This document shows, piece by piece, positions 53,570 through 63,648 of a stretch of 64,000 bases of DNA (positions are counted from its first letter, which is position 1; every line of letters starts with the position of its first letter). The notes under the pieces were generated by a model. It did no database searches. It had not been told where the DNA came from and saw only the letters and a list, made by a program, of their open reading frames with translations. A program made the position numbers and the translations under genes. Source of the DNA: Aquimarina sp. Aq78 (GTDB lineage Bacteria > Bacteroidota > Bacteroidia > Flavobacteriales > Flavobacteriaceae); contig NZ_OMKA01000001.1 of the NCBI RefSeq assembly GCF_900299525.1, positions 124,001 through 188,000 on the forward strand, written 5' to 3'.

Positions 53570-53977
53570 TTAATACTCCATAAGAGCATCTCTATACTCT
53601 TTTAAGTCTGATATATTCGTTCTGTTTTTAAGACTTTTTGTAAGTGATACCAAATATTTAAGACTCTCTACTGGGTCTTTAGTTCCTTCATTGTTTGTTA
53701 TTTCGGTATCCTCATCTATAGGTTCATCATCCGGAATTGGTATGAGAAAAGAATTATTCTCTTCTATATGTTCATAAGTAAACCTAAGAACTTTTACTAC
53801 TAGTGGTATTTGCTCTTCTAAAGCATAAGTCCTTAATTCTTTAAGGTCTCCAATTAGTGCATCTGTATTGATACCTGTTTTTTCCAGGTCTACCAGAATT
53901 TTATCGATTAACTTGATTGCTTTTTTATTTTCCAAATGGGTAATATTATAAAGATGATTAACTACTAATGATTGCAA
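53570..53977 (-). CDS. Conserved-looking helical protein, unknown
   Basis: I do not recognise it. The product is acidic and helical, with leucine-rich segments (IDKILVDLEKTGINTDALIGDLKEL) and a central loop of Pro/Asp/Glu (IPIPDDEPIDEDTEITNNEG). No ATG is available; the TTG at 53977 or the TTG at 53935 would be the start. The sequence TAAATTTG overlapping the first TTG would be a promoter box if used, favouring the later start. The gene is followed by the convergent hairpin. Confidence 0.5.
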   Translation of the reverse strand: MQSLVVNHLYNITHLENKKAIKLIDKILVDLEKTGINTDALIGDLKELRTYALEEQIPLVVKVLRFTYEHIEENNSFLIPIPDDEPIDEDTEITNNEGTKDPVESLKYLVSLTKSLKNRTNISDLKEYRDALMEY

Positions 53978-54495
53978 ATTTAAATTTTTCTTGAATTATT
54001 AGAAATCAATTCGAGGTATTTATTTACGTAAATATTTGTTTTTTTTATTTAGTATAATTTAACACACAAAGATGTTTTGTGTTAAATTACTGTTTATCAA
54101 TTAGTTAAGAGCTCTATCTTTAATCTATACTACTATTCCGGCTAAAGTTTGAGGTAAAACCGTAACCGTATATGCACTAAACCTCTTTATCTTTGACATG
54201 TATTCCAATTACAATTTTTCCCTTACTTTTTTTGTTTTCCCCAACACTTACCTCCTTATCCTAAGGAGGTAAGTTCTTCAAGGGGTATTATGTACTTCAA
54301 TAAATTACTACTTTATTACCCGATACAAGGCCTGGTTTTTACTTTGAGTTTCTATGAAAACATAGGTTATATGTATATATAGCTACATACAACTAGGTGT
54401 TGAGATATATTATTTTTGAATATTAGAAAAAAATAAAACAAGATTCATAGTCACATGATGATGACCTATGATTAAAAAGAATTCTTATTATTAAT
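53978..54495. other. Gene-free stretch
   Basis: I see no gene in about 520 bases of AT-rich DNA between two minus-strand genes. The only clear element is the perfect hairpin at 54246-54274. It could carry a small RNA. Confidence 0.5.
54246..54274. repeat. Perfect inverted repeat with AAGGAGGT
   Basis: ACTTACCTCCTTA, loop TCC, TAAGGAGGTAAGT: 13 perfect pairs. One arm carries a full Shine-Dalgarno sequence and the other its complement. It sits in gene-free DNA with no start codon at SD distance. Confidence 0.6.
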
Positions 54496-56202
54496 TTATT
54501 TTTTAATAGCTAGTAGAACAATTTCATATTCAGAATCGACTGCTACAGAATCATTAGAGACTGTAACTTCTCTATCCGAGTATTTATCAATCAAAATGGT
54601 TCCCTCTGGGAAAACAGAATTAATTTTAATTACTTTTTCTCCCATAGGAAGACCTAATCCTATTACTACCTTGTCTGATATTCCATTTTTATGATACTTT
54701 CTTGAAAACACATAGGGTTTTTGAGATATCATTTTGTGCTTACCAGCTCCTACAGCGGGGTGATCTTTTCTAAAAACTCCTAGTTTTTGCCAATGCCTTA
54801 ATAATGCTTTGGTATCCTCATTGTTGATAGCATCCCAATTCATATTAGATCTAAGAGTAGCATCTCCTTTAGTTTCATCGATGATTAAAGGTCTTGCTAT
54901 TTCATCGCCATAATATATTTGTGATATCCCGGGAGTTAGTAGCAGTTTGGTGGCAGATTCATAAGTTTTATTTCTTTTATTGTCAAAAGGTTTACCGTCA
55001 TCATGAGAGCTTATGTAGTTGGTTATCCCTTTACCAATTAAATTTGTATATAAAGTTTTACTGTATTTGCTAAACAATTTTTCATAATCAAGCTGATTAG
55101 CATCGTGTTTAAATTGAAAATTGATCATGTTATCAAATCCATGAGCAAAATAATCTACTTTGCGATCTCCAAAATCATAATATCGTTTACCATCGATTCC
55201 ATAACCATATAATTCACCTAATATAAAGAACTCATTATTATCCAGTAGTTTATCTGGGTTTTTTGATTTCCATTCTAAGAAGGCTAACTTAGCTTGCTCG
55301 GCCAGGATACTCCAAGCATCTTCTCTAATATGTTTTACAGTATCTACTCGATATCCATCTATCCCTAAATCTCTAACATAGTCTGTTAACCATTTGATAA
55401 TATAATTTTTAGGAGATCTTTTTAATCTTGTTTTAGTAAAGAAAATATCTATTTCTGCAAGTTCTATTTCTAATCGTCCCTCTGCCTTCCATTTATTTAT
55501 TAATGCTTCGGGTAACTCTACATTTTCATTATTCTCTGTTTTTATATCAGGAAGGTTTTTTACCAGAGTGCAATTTATAGTGCTTTCATAATTTTTATAA
55601 GTGCATTGTGGAGAGGTTCGTACCCAGCTATCTGGCCAAACAGGATCTTGCTCGGTAACCGGGCCAGTATGGTTCATTACAACATCCATTAGAATTCGGA
55701 TATCGTTTTTATGGGCAGTTTCTACTAATTGTTTAAGTTCTTTATAAGTGCCAAAATTCGGATCAATTTTTGTCCAATCCTTTGTCCAATACCCATGAAA
55801 CGCATATGTATTTCCAGTACCTTCATCTACACTTCCGTGTATCTGTTCAACAACAGGGCTGAACCAAATCACATTAACTCCAAGGTCTTTAAAATATCCA
55901 TCTTCTATTTTTTGAGTAATCCCTTTAATATCACCACCTTCAAAACCTCTAAGCTTCCCTGTTTTTTTAGTTCGCTCTAAAACTTTATCATTTGTAGTAT
56001 TCCCATTTTTAAACCTGTCGGTTAACAAAAAATATATATTGGATCCTTCCCAAACAAAGGAAGGTTTTTCATTTTTTTTTACTTTATTAGTATTAGGTTT
56101 GGTGATTTTTGATTGATCAATACCATCTTTTTTTGACTCCTCTTTACATCCGATCATTAGGCATAAGAGTAAAAAAACAATGGTTTTTATAAATTTGAAC
56201 AT
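54496..56202 (-). CDS. Alpha-amylase family lipoprotein (GH13)
   Basis: The 568-residue glycoside hydrolase has a lipobox LMIGC (Cys19), an Asn/Lys-rich linker and a GH13 barrel. Conserved regions are the early IYFLLTDRFKNGNTTND, LGVNVIWFSPVVEQI, DVVMNHTG (region I), DGYRVDTVKH with the nucleophile Asp, GELYGYG with the acid Glu, and YISSHDDGKPF with the third Asp. A C-terminal beta domain follows. It probably hydrolyses alpha-1,4-glucans or maltodextrins at the cell surface or periplasm. No SusC/SusD pair is adjacent. Confidence 0.9.
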   Translation of the reverse strand: MFKFIKTIVFLLLCLMIGCKEESKKDGIDQSKITKPNTNKVKKNEKPSFVWEGSNIYFLLTDRFKNGNTTNDKVLERTKKTGKLRGFEGGDIKGITQKIEDGYFKDLGVNVIWFSPVVEQIHGSVDEGTGNTYAFHGYWTKDWTKIDPNFGTYKELKQLVETAHKNDIRILMDVVMNHTGPVTEQDPVWPDSWVRTSPQCTYKNYESTINCTLVKNLPDIKTENNENVELPEALINKWKAEGRLEIELAEIDIFFTKTRLKRSPKNYIIKWLTDYVRDLGIDGYRVDTVKHIREDAWSILAEQAKLAFLEWKSKNPDKLLDNNEFFILGELYGYGIDGKRYYDFGDRKVDYFAHGFDNMINFQFKHDANQLDYEKLFSKYSKTLYTNLIGKGITNYISSHDDGKPFDNKRNKTYESATKLLLTPGISQIYYGDEIARPLIIDETKGDATLRSNMNWDAINNEDTKALLRHWQKLGVFRKDHPAVGAGKHKMISQKPYVFSRKYHKNGISDKVVIGLGLPMGEKVIKINSVFPEGTILIDKYSDREVTVSNDSVAVDSEYEIVLLAIKK

Positions 56203-56398
56203 AGTATTTAGGGATTTAAAAATGCTAAGCTATAAAAAGTCTCATAAAAATTAGAGAAAGATGAATTACTAAATTCATAAAAATGAGTGACATTATAATT
56301 TGTTATGCATTTTTGCAAATCCATAAGGTAAAGAATTGATGTAATTAATTTTTATTTTTCTATAAAAATAATGTTCCTTTGGAGTCAAAATTATAAAA

Positions 56399-57298
56399 AT
56401 GACCAAATTCAAAGCATGGATCTCTGCAGCTAGATTAAGAACTTTACCACTATCGGTTTCAGGAATAGTTGTTGGATCAGCTTTAGGTTATATAAATTTT
56501 TTAGGAACAAACATCTTTTGGTTGGCCATTGCTACTACATTAGGGTTACAAATTTTATCCAATTTTGCTAATGATTATGGTGATGGGGTAAAAGGAACTG
56601 ATAATGAGGATAGAGTTGGGCCACAAAGAGCTTTGCAAAGCGGAGCCATTTCTAAAAAAGAAATGTATAAAGGAATAGTACTTACAGCATTAATCACGTT
56701 AGGAGTTGCCATTGCTTTAATTTATGTTTCTTTCGGAAAAGAAAATTTTTTCTATTCTGTATTCTTTTTCATACTAGGACTTACTGCTATAGCAGCCGCG
56801 ATTAAGTATACGATGGGTAGTTCTGCATATGGCTATAGAGGCTTAGGAGATCTTTTTGTATTTATCTTTTTTGGGTTAGTTAGTGTGGTTGGATGCTACT
56901 TTTTGTTTGCAAAAAAACTTGACATACTTGTTTTTCTCCCCGCCATCACTATCGGATTATTAAGTGCTACAGTATTAAACCTTAATAATATGAGAGATTA
57001 TCATAGTGATAAAAAAGCAGGTAAAAATACACTTGTTGTAAAACTAGGAATTAATCGAGCAAGAACATATCATTTTACTTTGCTAATTATCGCTATGCTA
57101 TCCATGTTAGTGTATCTTTATGCTACATATAAAACTCCTATAAACTTTTTGTTCCTGATTGCTTATATACCTTTACTCATTCATATACGAAAGGTAGCCA
57201 AAACTAGCAATTCAGAACTACTGGATCCTGAGCTAAAAAAAATAGCTTTAACAACATTTTTACTGTCTATTTTATTTAGTCTGGGGCAGATTTTATAA
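56399..57298 (+). CDS. menA: 1,4-dihydroxy-2-naphthoate prenyltransferase
   Basis: A membrane UbiA-type prenyltransferase (299 residues, eight or nine helices) that attaches the polyprenyl tail to the naphthoate head group of menaquinone. Both aspartate-rich motifs are visible: NDYGDGVKGTDNED near residue 60 and NNMRDYHSDKKAG near residue 200. SAARLRTLPLSVSGI is the typical start. Genes menC and menE lie downstream in the same direction. Confidence 0.93.
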   Translation: MTKFKAWISAARLRTLPLSVSGIVVGSALGYINFLGTNIFWLAIATTLGLQILSNFANDYGDGVKGTDNEDRVGPQRALQSGAISKKEMYKGIVLTALITLGVAIALIYVSFGKENFFYSVFFFILGLTAIAAAIKYTMGSSAYGYRGLGDLFVFIFFGLVSVVGCYFLFAKKLDILVFLPAITIGLLSATVLNLNNMRDYHSDKKAGKNTLVVKLGINRARTYHFTLLIIAMLSMLVYLYATYKTPINFLFLIAYIPLLIHIRKVAKTSNSELLDPELKKIALTTFLLSILFSLGQIL

Positions 57299-57402
57299 TT
57301 TAGTCGAACTCTGTAATTACAGATGATTTATAGTAGTTCCTTGTAATATTCTATTGTATCTCAAGATCTATTTATAGTATAATAAGTTTAAATTTTTCAC
57401 GC

Positions 57403-58083
57403 ATGAAAATTACCTTTTACGGCCATAATACTTTATTAATTGAAATTAATGAAACAAATATCCTTATAGATCCATTTATTTCGGGTAATCCATTATCTAA
57501 GGATAAAATTGATATGAGTACAATTAAAGCAGATTATATACTGCTTACTCATGCACATCAAGATCATGTTCTCGATGCAGAGGCTATAGCGAAAAGAAAT
57601 ACTGCTACGATTGTCTCGAATTATGAAATAGCTACATATTACCAGAACCTAGGCATAGAAGTGCATCCTATGAATCATGGAGGAACCTGGAATTTTGAAT
57701 TTGGAAAAGTAAAATATGTAAATGCAATTCATACCAGTAGCTTTGCCGATGGAACTTATGGGGGACAACCAGGAGGATTTATTATTGAAGGAGAACATAA
57801 AACCATTTACATTGCTGGTGATACAGCATTAACAATGGATATGAAATTAATTCCATTAAGAAATACTTTAGATCTTGCTATTTTACCAATTGGGGATAAT
57901 TTTACAATGGGAGTGGATGATGCTATTATCGCAAGTGATTTTGTTGAATGTGATAAAATATTAGGTGTACATTATGATACTTTTGGATATATCGAAATAG
58001 ATCATGATGAAGCCAAGCAAAAGTTTTTTGAAAAAAACAAAGACCTTATGCTATTGGGTATAGGGGAAAGCATCGTATTATAA
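57403..58083 (+). CDS. UPF0173-type MBL-fold metal-dependent hydrolase
   Basis: A metallo-beta-lactamase-fold protein of 226 residues with GHNTLLIEI, the ILLTHAHQDHVLDA zinc motif (H-x-H-x-D-H), AIHTSSF and IAGDTALTMDM. It belongs to the UPF0173 family of uncharacterised hydrolases. Its TAA stop shares one base with the menC ATG (TAATG), so it is translationally coupled to menaquinone synthesis genes. A direct role in that pathway is unproven. Confidence 0.88.
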   Translation: MKITFYGHNTLLIEINETNILIDPFISGNPLSKDKIDMSTIKADYILLTHAHQDHVLDAEAIAKRNTATIVSNYEIATYYQNLGIEVHPMNHGGTWNFEFGKVKYVNAIHTSSFADGTYGGQPGGFIIEGEHKTIYIAGDTALTMDMKLIPLRNTLDLAILPIGDNFTMGVDDAIIASDFVECDKILGVHYDTFGYIEIDHDEAKQKFFEKNKDLMLLGIGESIVL

Positions 58084-59123
58084 TGGATGCCAGTTATTAT
58101 AAGTATACCCTTCAGTTTAAAAGACCAAGCGGTACTTCGAGAGGGATTCTAAAAACCAAAGAAACCTGGTTTATCGTGATTTCTGATGGAACAAAGAAAG
58201 GGATAGGTGAATGCGGAATTCTAAGAACATTAAGTATAGATGACCGACCAGATTATGAGGATAAATTAAGGTGGACCTGTGAGAATATTCATTTAGGAGT
58301 AGATAAACTTTGGGAAGAGCTTATAGAGTTTCCAAGTATTCAGTTTGGAGTAGAGATAGCTTTTAGATCTTTAGAAAGTGATTCTCCTTTTTTATTATTT
58401 CCTTCGGCATTTACTAATGGTGAGGAACGAATTTCTATCAATGGACTCATATGGATGGGAGATAAAGAATTTATGAGGCAACAAATTACCTCAAAATTAG
58501 ATGATGGGTTCGATTGTATAAAAATGAAAATTGGGGCTATTGATTTTGAAACAGAACTAAATTTGTTGTCCTATATACGATCTCAGTTTTCTTCAGACAG
58601 TATTGAGTTAAGAGTAGATGCAAATGGAGCTTTTAAACCAGAAGAAGCCTTAGATAAATTAAAACGCCTTTCTGTTTATAATTTGCATAGTATAGAACAA
58701 CCTATACGACAGGGACAACATATAGAAATGGCAAGATTATGTAAAGAAACTCAATTACCTATAGCGTTAGATGAAGAATTAATAGGTGTTTTTGATGTAA
58801 CAGAAAAGAAAAAAATACTACAAACTATACAACCACAATATATTATTCTTAAACCAAGCTTGGTAGGAGGTTTTAAAGGAACCAAAGAATGGATTGATAT
58901 TGCAGAATCATACGGGATAGGGTGGTGGATTACCAGCGCACTAGAGAGCAACATAGGATTAAACGCTATTGCGCAATATACATATACCTTAAATAGCAAA
59001 ATGCCCCAAGGTTTGGGAACAGGGGGATTGTATACGAATAACTTTGATTCACCATTGGTTGTTAGTCAAGGAACTTTGGGATATTTTAATAACATAAACT
59101 GGAACGTAAATTATTTAAATTAA
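58083..59123 (+). CDS. menC: o-Succinylbenzoate synthase
   Basis: An enolase-superfamily enzyme that dehydrates SHCHC to o-succinylbenzoate in menaquinone synthesis. Residues in the conserved order are the K-x-K of CIKMKIGA, the metal ligands in LRVDANGAF, SIEQPI and ALDEEL, and the later base in ILKPSLVGGF. It has 346 residues and is cytosolic. It starts within the stop codon of the MBL-fold gene and is followed seven bases later by the CPBP gene. Confidence 0.93.
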   Translation: MDASYYKYTLQFKRPSGTSRGILKTKETWFIVISDGTKKGIGECGILRTLSIDDRPDYEDKLRWTCENIHLGVDKLWEELIEFPSIQFGVEIAFRSLESDSPFLLFPSAFTNGEERISINGLIWMGDKEFMRQQITSKLDDGFDCIKMKIGAIDFETELNLLSYIRSQFSSDSIELRVDANGAFKPEEALDKLKRLSVYNLHSIEQPIRQGQHIEMARLCKETQLPIALDEELIGVFDVTEKKKILQTIQPQYIILKPSLVGGFKGTKEWIDIAESYGIGWWITSALESNIGLNAIAQYTYTLNSKMPQGLGTGGLYTNNFDSPLVVSQGTLGYFNNINWNVNYLN

Positions 59124-59129
59124 GATTAT

Positions 59130-60068
59130 ATGTATATAGCACAAGCACTTAAAATAAAACATGATTGGTGGAGATATTTAATCGGGTTAGTAATCATTTT
59201 TATTTTTTGGCAATTTATTGGCATTATCCCTTTATTCATAGGGGCATTTATAAATACTGGTGATTTACAAACGTTGATGGTTGCTGCAGAATCTAACTTC
59301 ACCTCGTTAGATATGAATTCTAATTTATTTCTAACCTTAGTGATTATAAGTTTTATATCTGGATTGTTGGGGTTATTTATAGCTGTTAAGTTTCTTCACA
59401 AACAAAAGATTAGAGAATTGACTACAACAAGAAAAAAAATTGATTGGAAACGTATTTGGTTTACATTTTTTCTTGTTTCATCTATAAATATTGTGTTTTT
59501 TGTGATTAGCTATTATACAGAACCAGAAATTTATAAGCTTAATTTTGAAATGATTCCTTTTTTGATCTTGGCTTTAATTTCTTTACTCTTGTTACCGCTA
59601 CAAACCAGTTTTGAAGAGTATTTGTTTAGAGGATATTTAATGCAAGGTATAGGTGTTTTAGCTAAGAATAAATGGTTGCCACTTATCATCACTTCTGTAA
59701 CGTTTGGATTACTTCATGGTTTAAATCCAGAAGTCGAGAAACTAGGCTATATTATGATGGTGTTTTATATAGGGACCGGTCTTCTATTAGGTATTATGAC
59801 TCTAATGGACGATGGTATGGAATTGGCCTTAGGCTTTCACGCAGCAAATAATATAATGGCTGCAATGTTGGTTACAACAGACTGGAGTGCTTTTCAGACT
59901 AATGCAATATTTTTAGATATATCAGAACCTTCGGCAGGTATTGATATTGTACTTCCGGTTATTATATTATATCCTATTTATCTGTTCATATTAGCTAAGA
60001 AATATAAATGGACAGGGTGGAAAGATAAACTATTTGGAAACATAACATCTGATAGAGTTTTAGAATAA
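59130..60068 (+). CDS. CPBP intramembrane metalloprotease
   Basis: A polytopic membrane protein with about eight helices and the CPBP (Rce1/Abi-type) motifs FEEYLFRGYLMQG, FGLLHGLNPE and the C-terminal FHAANNIMAAM. The Glu-Glu-x-x-x-Arg motif and two His form the likely metal centre. The family cleaves membrane peptides or protects against bacteriocins. Why it lies between menC and menE is unclear; the spacing indicates the same transcript. Confidence 0.88.
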   Translation: MYIAQALKIKHDWWRYLIGLVIIFIFWQFIGIIPLFIGAFINTGDLQTLMVAAESNFTSLDMNSNLFLTLVIISFISGLLGLFIAVKFLHKQKIRELTTTRKKIDWKRIWFTFFLVSSINIVFFVISYYTEPEIYKLNFEMIPFLILALISLLLLPLQTSFEEYLFRGYLMQGIGVLAKNKWLPLIITSVTFGLLHGLNPEVEKLGYIMMVFYIGTGLLLGIMTLMDDGMELALGFHAANNIMAAMLVTTDWSAFQTNAIFLDISEPSAGIDIVLPVIILYPIYLFILAKKYKWTGWKDKLFGNITSDRVLE

Positions 60069-60132
60069 CTAACAAAAAGATAACACACTCTTTACATATT
60101 GATAACTTATGAGTATGTTAGAAAATTGAAAT

Positions 60133-61254
60133 TTGAATATGCAAACTAAGAGTACATTTTCTATACCCGAAATACATCAAAGCTTTTCAATAAATAAAAG
60201 TTCTTTTGATAAAGAAAGACTAAAGTCTTTGGCTTATAGTTTTATTAAGGAAGGTGAGGTTTATGAACAGGAAGCAGGAAGTTTTTTGTTGGATTGGTTA
60301 AATGAAAAAGATCATATTGTTGTGCAAACTTCAGGTTCTACGGGAAAACCAAAAAAAATAAAAGTTTATAAACAGCACATGATCAATAGTGCAATAGCAA
60401 CCGGAAAATTTTTTAAATCTGAAGAAGGAACTACCGCACTGCTATGCCTTCCTGCAAATTATATTGCTGGGAAAATGATGCTTGTAAGAGCTATGGTATT
60501 GGGATGGAAGATAGATTTGATACCTCCAAGAACAAATCCTTTGGATACGGTATATAAGCAATATGACTTTTGTGCAATGGTACCCTTACAATTAGATAAC
60601 TCTCTTAATAGACTCCATTTAATTAAAAAACTAATAGTCGGTGGTGGTCCTGTTTCAGAAAATTTGAAAGAATTGGTTCAGGGTTTTAAAACTAAAATAT
60701 TTGAAACCTACGGTATGACAGAAACAGTTTCTCATATCGCTGCAAGAAGAATAAATCCAAAGAAAAAAGATAAAAAAGATGCTCGCTATTTTAAGGCGCT
60801 ACCTAATATCACATTAAGCACTGATACAAGAAATTGTTTGATTATTAAGGCTCCACAACTAAATGAAGAAACAATTATTACCAATGACGTAGTAGAACTA
60901 AAAACATATAAAAAGTTTTTGTGGAAAGGGCGTCATGATAATGTAATTAATAGTGGGGGGGTGAAGTTGTATCCAGAAGAGATAGAAACAAAATTACAAC
61001 TATTGATCGGGCATCGTTTTTTTGTTACCAGCATCCCTGATGATACACTAGGTGATAAAGTAATCTTGCTCATAGAACATGAGTATGATAAGATTTCATA
61101 TCTAACACTGCAAGAAGGGATACAAAACCTAAAGACTTTAAACAAATATGAAATCCCGAAAGAAATTTATTTTCTACCTCAATTTATAGGAACAGAAAAT
61201 GGAAAAGTACAAAGAAAACAGACAGTAGAGATGGCCATGAATTTTAAAATGTAA
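60133..61254 (+). CDS. menE: o-Succinylbenzoate-CoA ligase
   Basis: An AMP-forming ligase of 373 residues that activates o-succinylbenzoate. The P-loop is VVQTSGSTGKPKKIKV, the adenine-binding segment KIFETYGMTETVSHIA, and the hinge region KGRHDNVINSGGVKLYPEEIE; the C-terminal Lys is in ENGKVQRKQTVEM. It is short compared with most members (about 450) because the N-terminal part is reduced, which is common in Bacteroidota. With menA and menC it completes part of the menaquinone pathway. Confidence 0.9.
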   Translation: MNMQTKSTFSIPEIHQSFSINKSSFDKERLKSLAYSFIKEGEVYEQEAGSFLLDWLNEKDHIVVQTSGSTGKPKKIKVYKQHMINSAIATGKFFKSEEGTTALLCLPANYIAGKMMLVRAMVLGWKIDLIPPRTNPLDTVYKQYDFCAMVPLQLDNSLNRLHLIKKLIVGGGPVSENLKELVQGFKTKIFETYGMTETVSHIAARRINPKKKDKKDARYFKALPNITLSTDTRNCLIIKAPQLNEETIITNDVVELKTYKKFLWKGRHDNVINSGGVKLYPEEIETKLQLLIGHRFFVTSIPDDTLGDKVILLIEHEYDKISYLTLQEGIQNLKTLNKYEIPKEIYFLPQFIGTENGKVQRKQTVEMAMNFKM

Positions 61255-61445
61255 TTCTTTTCAAATTAAAATTTGAATTGTGCCTGCCAATAAATTCAAA
61301 CCATAAACTCTTCACTCCTACGTTTTGTGGAAACATAAAAACCAATATTTCCTTTTTACTCAATAAAAAGACTACTTCACTCATTTTTGATTGTTATCAC
61401 TTATAAGAACACATAGTTTTAGTTCATAATTAAAAACTATCAACT

Positions 61446-63530
61446 ATGAGACTATTATATTATATTTTGTTTGTTTTTCTTACCATAGGAATTACGAATG
61501 CGCAACAAATAAAAATTACAGGAAAAGTAACCGATGATCAAAGTCTACCATTACCAGGGGTTAATATCTTAGTAAAAGGTGATGCTAACGGTACGCAAAC
61601 AGATTTTGACGGTAATTACTCTATTATGGCGAATATTGGAGATACACTACTGTTTTCTTATGTGGGATTCGAAACTGCAGAAGAAAAAGTAACTGTTGCC
61701 TCTACCATTATGGATATTAAGTTGATTCCTGCTTCATCACAACTAGAAGAAGTTGTAGTCACAGCATATGGGTCAAATAGGGTAAGAAAATCGATGAGTT
61801 ATGCTGTATCTAGTAATAAACCAAGAAGGAGAGGTAGAAAACATAGGCAAAGACGTATGAGCAAGCCGTCGGGAGTACAGGTTTTTAGTACAGGTAATGC
61901 ATTAAAAGTCCGAGGAATAAGTTCGGTTTCAGGTACAAAACAACCGTTGTATGTGGTAGATGGAGTTCCTATTGATAATAAAGATATTACTGTGGTAAAA
62001 GCAATAGATCCGGCAAATATTGAAAAGGTAGAGGTGCTTAAAAATAAAAAAGGAGCTTCGATTTATGGAGCTAAGGCTAAACATGGGTGCATTGTAATTA
62101 CAACACATTCTGGTAATTATAAAGTACAAAATGATGAATCATACAGAGAAATTGTTGAGAATGATTTTAAAAGAGTTCATATGGATCCTCTTTCTACCTT
62201 CTCTATTGATGTAGATAAAGCATCTTATAGTAATATTAGAAGAATGATTAATACCGGAGTTAAAGTTCCCGCTGATGCCGTTAAAATTGAAGAAATGATC
62301 AATTATTTTAATTATCAATACGAACAACCCAAAGACGAACATCCTTTTGCAATTCATACCGAATATGCCTCAACTCCTTGGAATACAAAAACGCAATTGG
62401 TTAAGATTGGATTAAAAGGAAAAGAGATTCCTCAACATGAAATTCCTGCGTCGAATCTTGTGTTCTTAATTGATGTATCAGGATCAATGGGTAACAGTAA
62501 CAAGTTACCGCTACTTAAGAAAGCTTTTAAACTTTTGGTGAATCAATTACGGGAAAAAGACAAAGTTTCTATTGTAGTATATGCCGGAGCAGCAGGAATG
62601 GTGCTTAAACCTACATCTGGTGCTAATAAGCATGAAATTAACCAAGCACTGCAAAACCTTGAAGCTGGAGGATCAACAGCAGGAGGAGAAGGAATAAGAC
62701 TGGCATATAAAATAGCCAAAGACAATTTTATAAAAAATGGGAATAATAGAGTCATTCTAGCCACCGATGGTGATTTTAATGTAGGAATTAGTAGTGATAA
62801 AGACATGAAAAAACTGATTGAAGAAAAACGAAAATCTGATGTGTTTTTAACATGCCTGGGATTTGGGATGGGGAACTATAAAGATAGTAAGTTAGAAACG
62901 TTGGCCGATACTGGTAATGGTAACCATGCATATATTGATACTATGCAAGAAGCACAAAGAGTATTGGGAAAAGAATTCGGCGGTACTTTATATACAATAG
63001 CCAAAGATGTGAAGATCCAGGTTGAGTTTAACCCTAGTAAAGTACAGGCATATCGATTGATAGGGTATGAAAACAGGCTTTTGGCAGATGAGGATTTTAT
63101 AGATGATACCAAAGATGCAGGAGAGCTGGGGAGTGGGCATACAGTAACTGCACTGTATGAGGTAATTCCTATAGGAGTAAAAAGTAAGTATGTCAAAGAA
63201 ATTGCTGATCTAAAATATACCAGCTCAACGATTAATAAAGAATATGGAGATGAGTTATTAACCGTTAAGTTTAGATATAAAAAGCCGCAAGAGAAAAAGA
63301 GTATAGAAATGGTTCATGTTTTGCATACAGATTCCAAAACTTCCGCTTCACAAGATTTTAATTTTGCAGCTTCAATCGCTTGGTTTGGAATGAAATTAAG
63401 AGACTCAAAATATATTAACAACCAAAATATTAAAGACATAATATCTTTAGCCGAAACGAATAAAGAAAAAGACAATCAGGGGTATAAAGCAGAGTTTATA
63501 AGACTCATGAACAGTTATCAGGGATTGTAA
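61446..63530 (+). CDS. Plug-domain/VWA chimeric surface protein
   Basis: After a signal peptide (1-19) come a carboxypeptidase-regulatory-like domain (about 22-100, with VNILVKGDANGTQTDFDGNYS), an Arg/Lys-rich stretch (PRRRGRKHRQRRMSKPSG) and a TonB-dependent plug-like domain (GNALKVRGISSV to KHGCIVITT). The remainder is of the YfbK type: the N-terminal segment FSIDVDKASYSNIRRMIN, a von Willebrand A domain with the MIDAS DVSGSMGNS near residue 339 and a C-terminal DUF3520-like domain. No outer-membrane barrel follows the plug, so it is not a transporter. It is likely exposed or periplasmic and binds metal or protein ligands. Confidence 0.8.
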   Translation: MRLLYYILFVFLTIGITNAQQIKITGKVTDDQSLPLPGVNILVKGDANGTQTDFDGNYSIMANIGDTLLFSYVGFETAEEKVTVASTIMDIKLIPASSQLEEVVVTAYGSNRVRKSMSYAVSSNKPRRRGRKHRQRRMSKPSGVQVFSTGNALKVRGISSVSGTKQPLYVVDGVPIDNKDITVVKAIDPANIEKVEVLKNKKGASIYGAKAKHGCIVITTHSGNYKVQNDESYREIVENDFKRVHMDPLSTFSIDVDKASYSNIRRMINTGVKVPADAVKIEEMINYFNYQYEQPKDEHPFAIHTEYASTPWNTKTQLVKIGLKGKEIPQHEIPASNLVFLIDVSGSMGNSNKLPLLKKAFKLLVNQLREKDKVSIVVYAGAAGMVLKPTSGANKHEINQALQNLEAGGSTAGGEGIRLAYKIAKDNFIKNGNNRVILATDGDFNVGISSDKDMKKLIEEKRKSDVFLTCLGFGMGNYKDSKLETLADTGNGNHAYIDTMQEAQRVLGKEFGGTLYTIAKDVKIQVEFNPSKVQAYRLIGYENRLLADEDFIDDTKDAGELGSGHTVTALYEVIPIGVKSKYVKEIADLKYTSSTINKEYGDELLTVKFRYKKPQEKKSIEMVHVLHTDSKTSASQDFNFAASIAWFGMKLRDSKYINNQNIKDIISLAETNKEKDNQGYKAEFIRLMNSYQGL

Positions 63531-63562
63531 GGTAATCAAAAGGTATTGTTAAAGTTAGAAAG

Positions 63563-63597
63563 AGACATCTGTATTGTTTTGCAGGTGTCTTTTTTTG
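63563..63597 (+). terminator. Terminator after plug/VWA gene
   Basis: AGACATCTG (63563-63571) pairs with CAGGTGTCT (63582-63590, one G-U pair), followed by a T run. Confidence 0.85.
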
Positions 63598-63648
63598 TGA
63601 TATTTTTATTTCAATTATATAATTAATTGCCTCACACTAATCATAACA

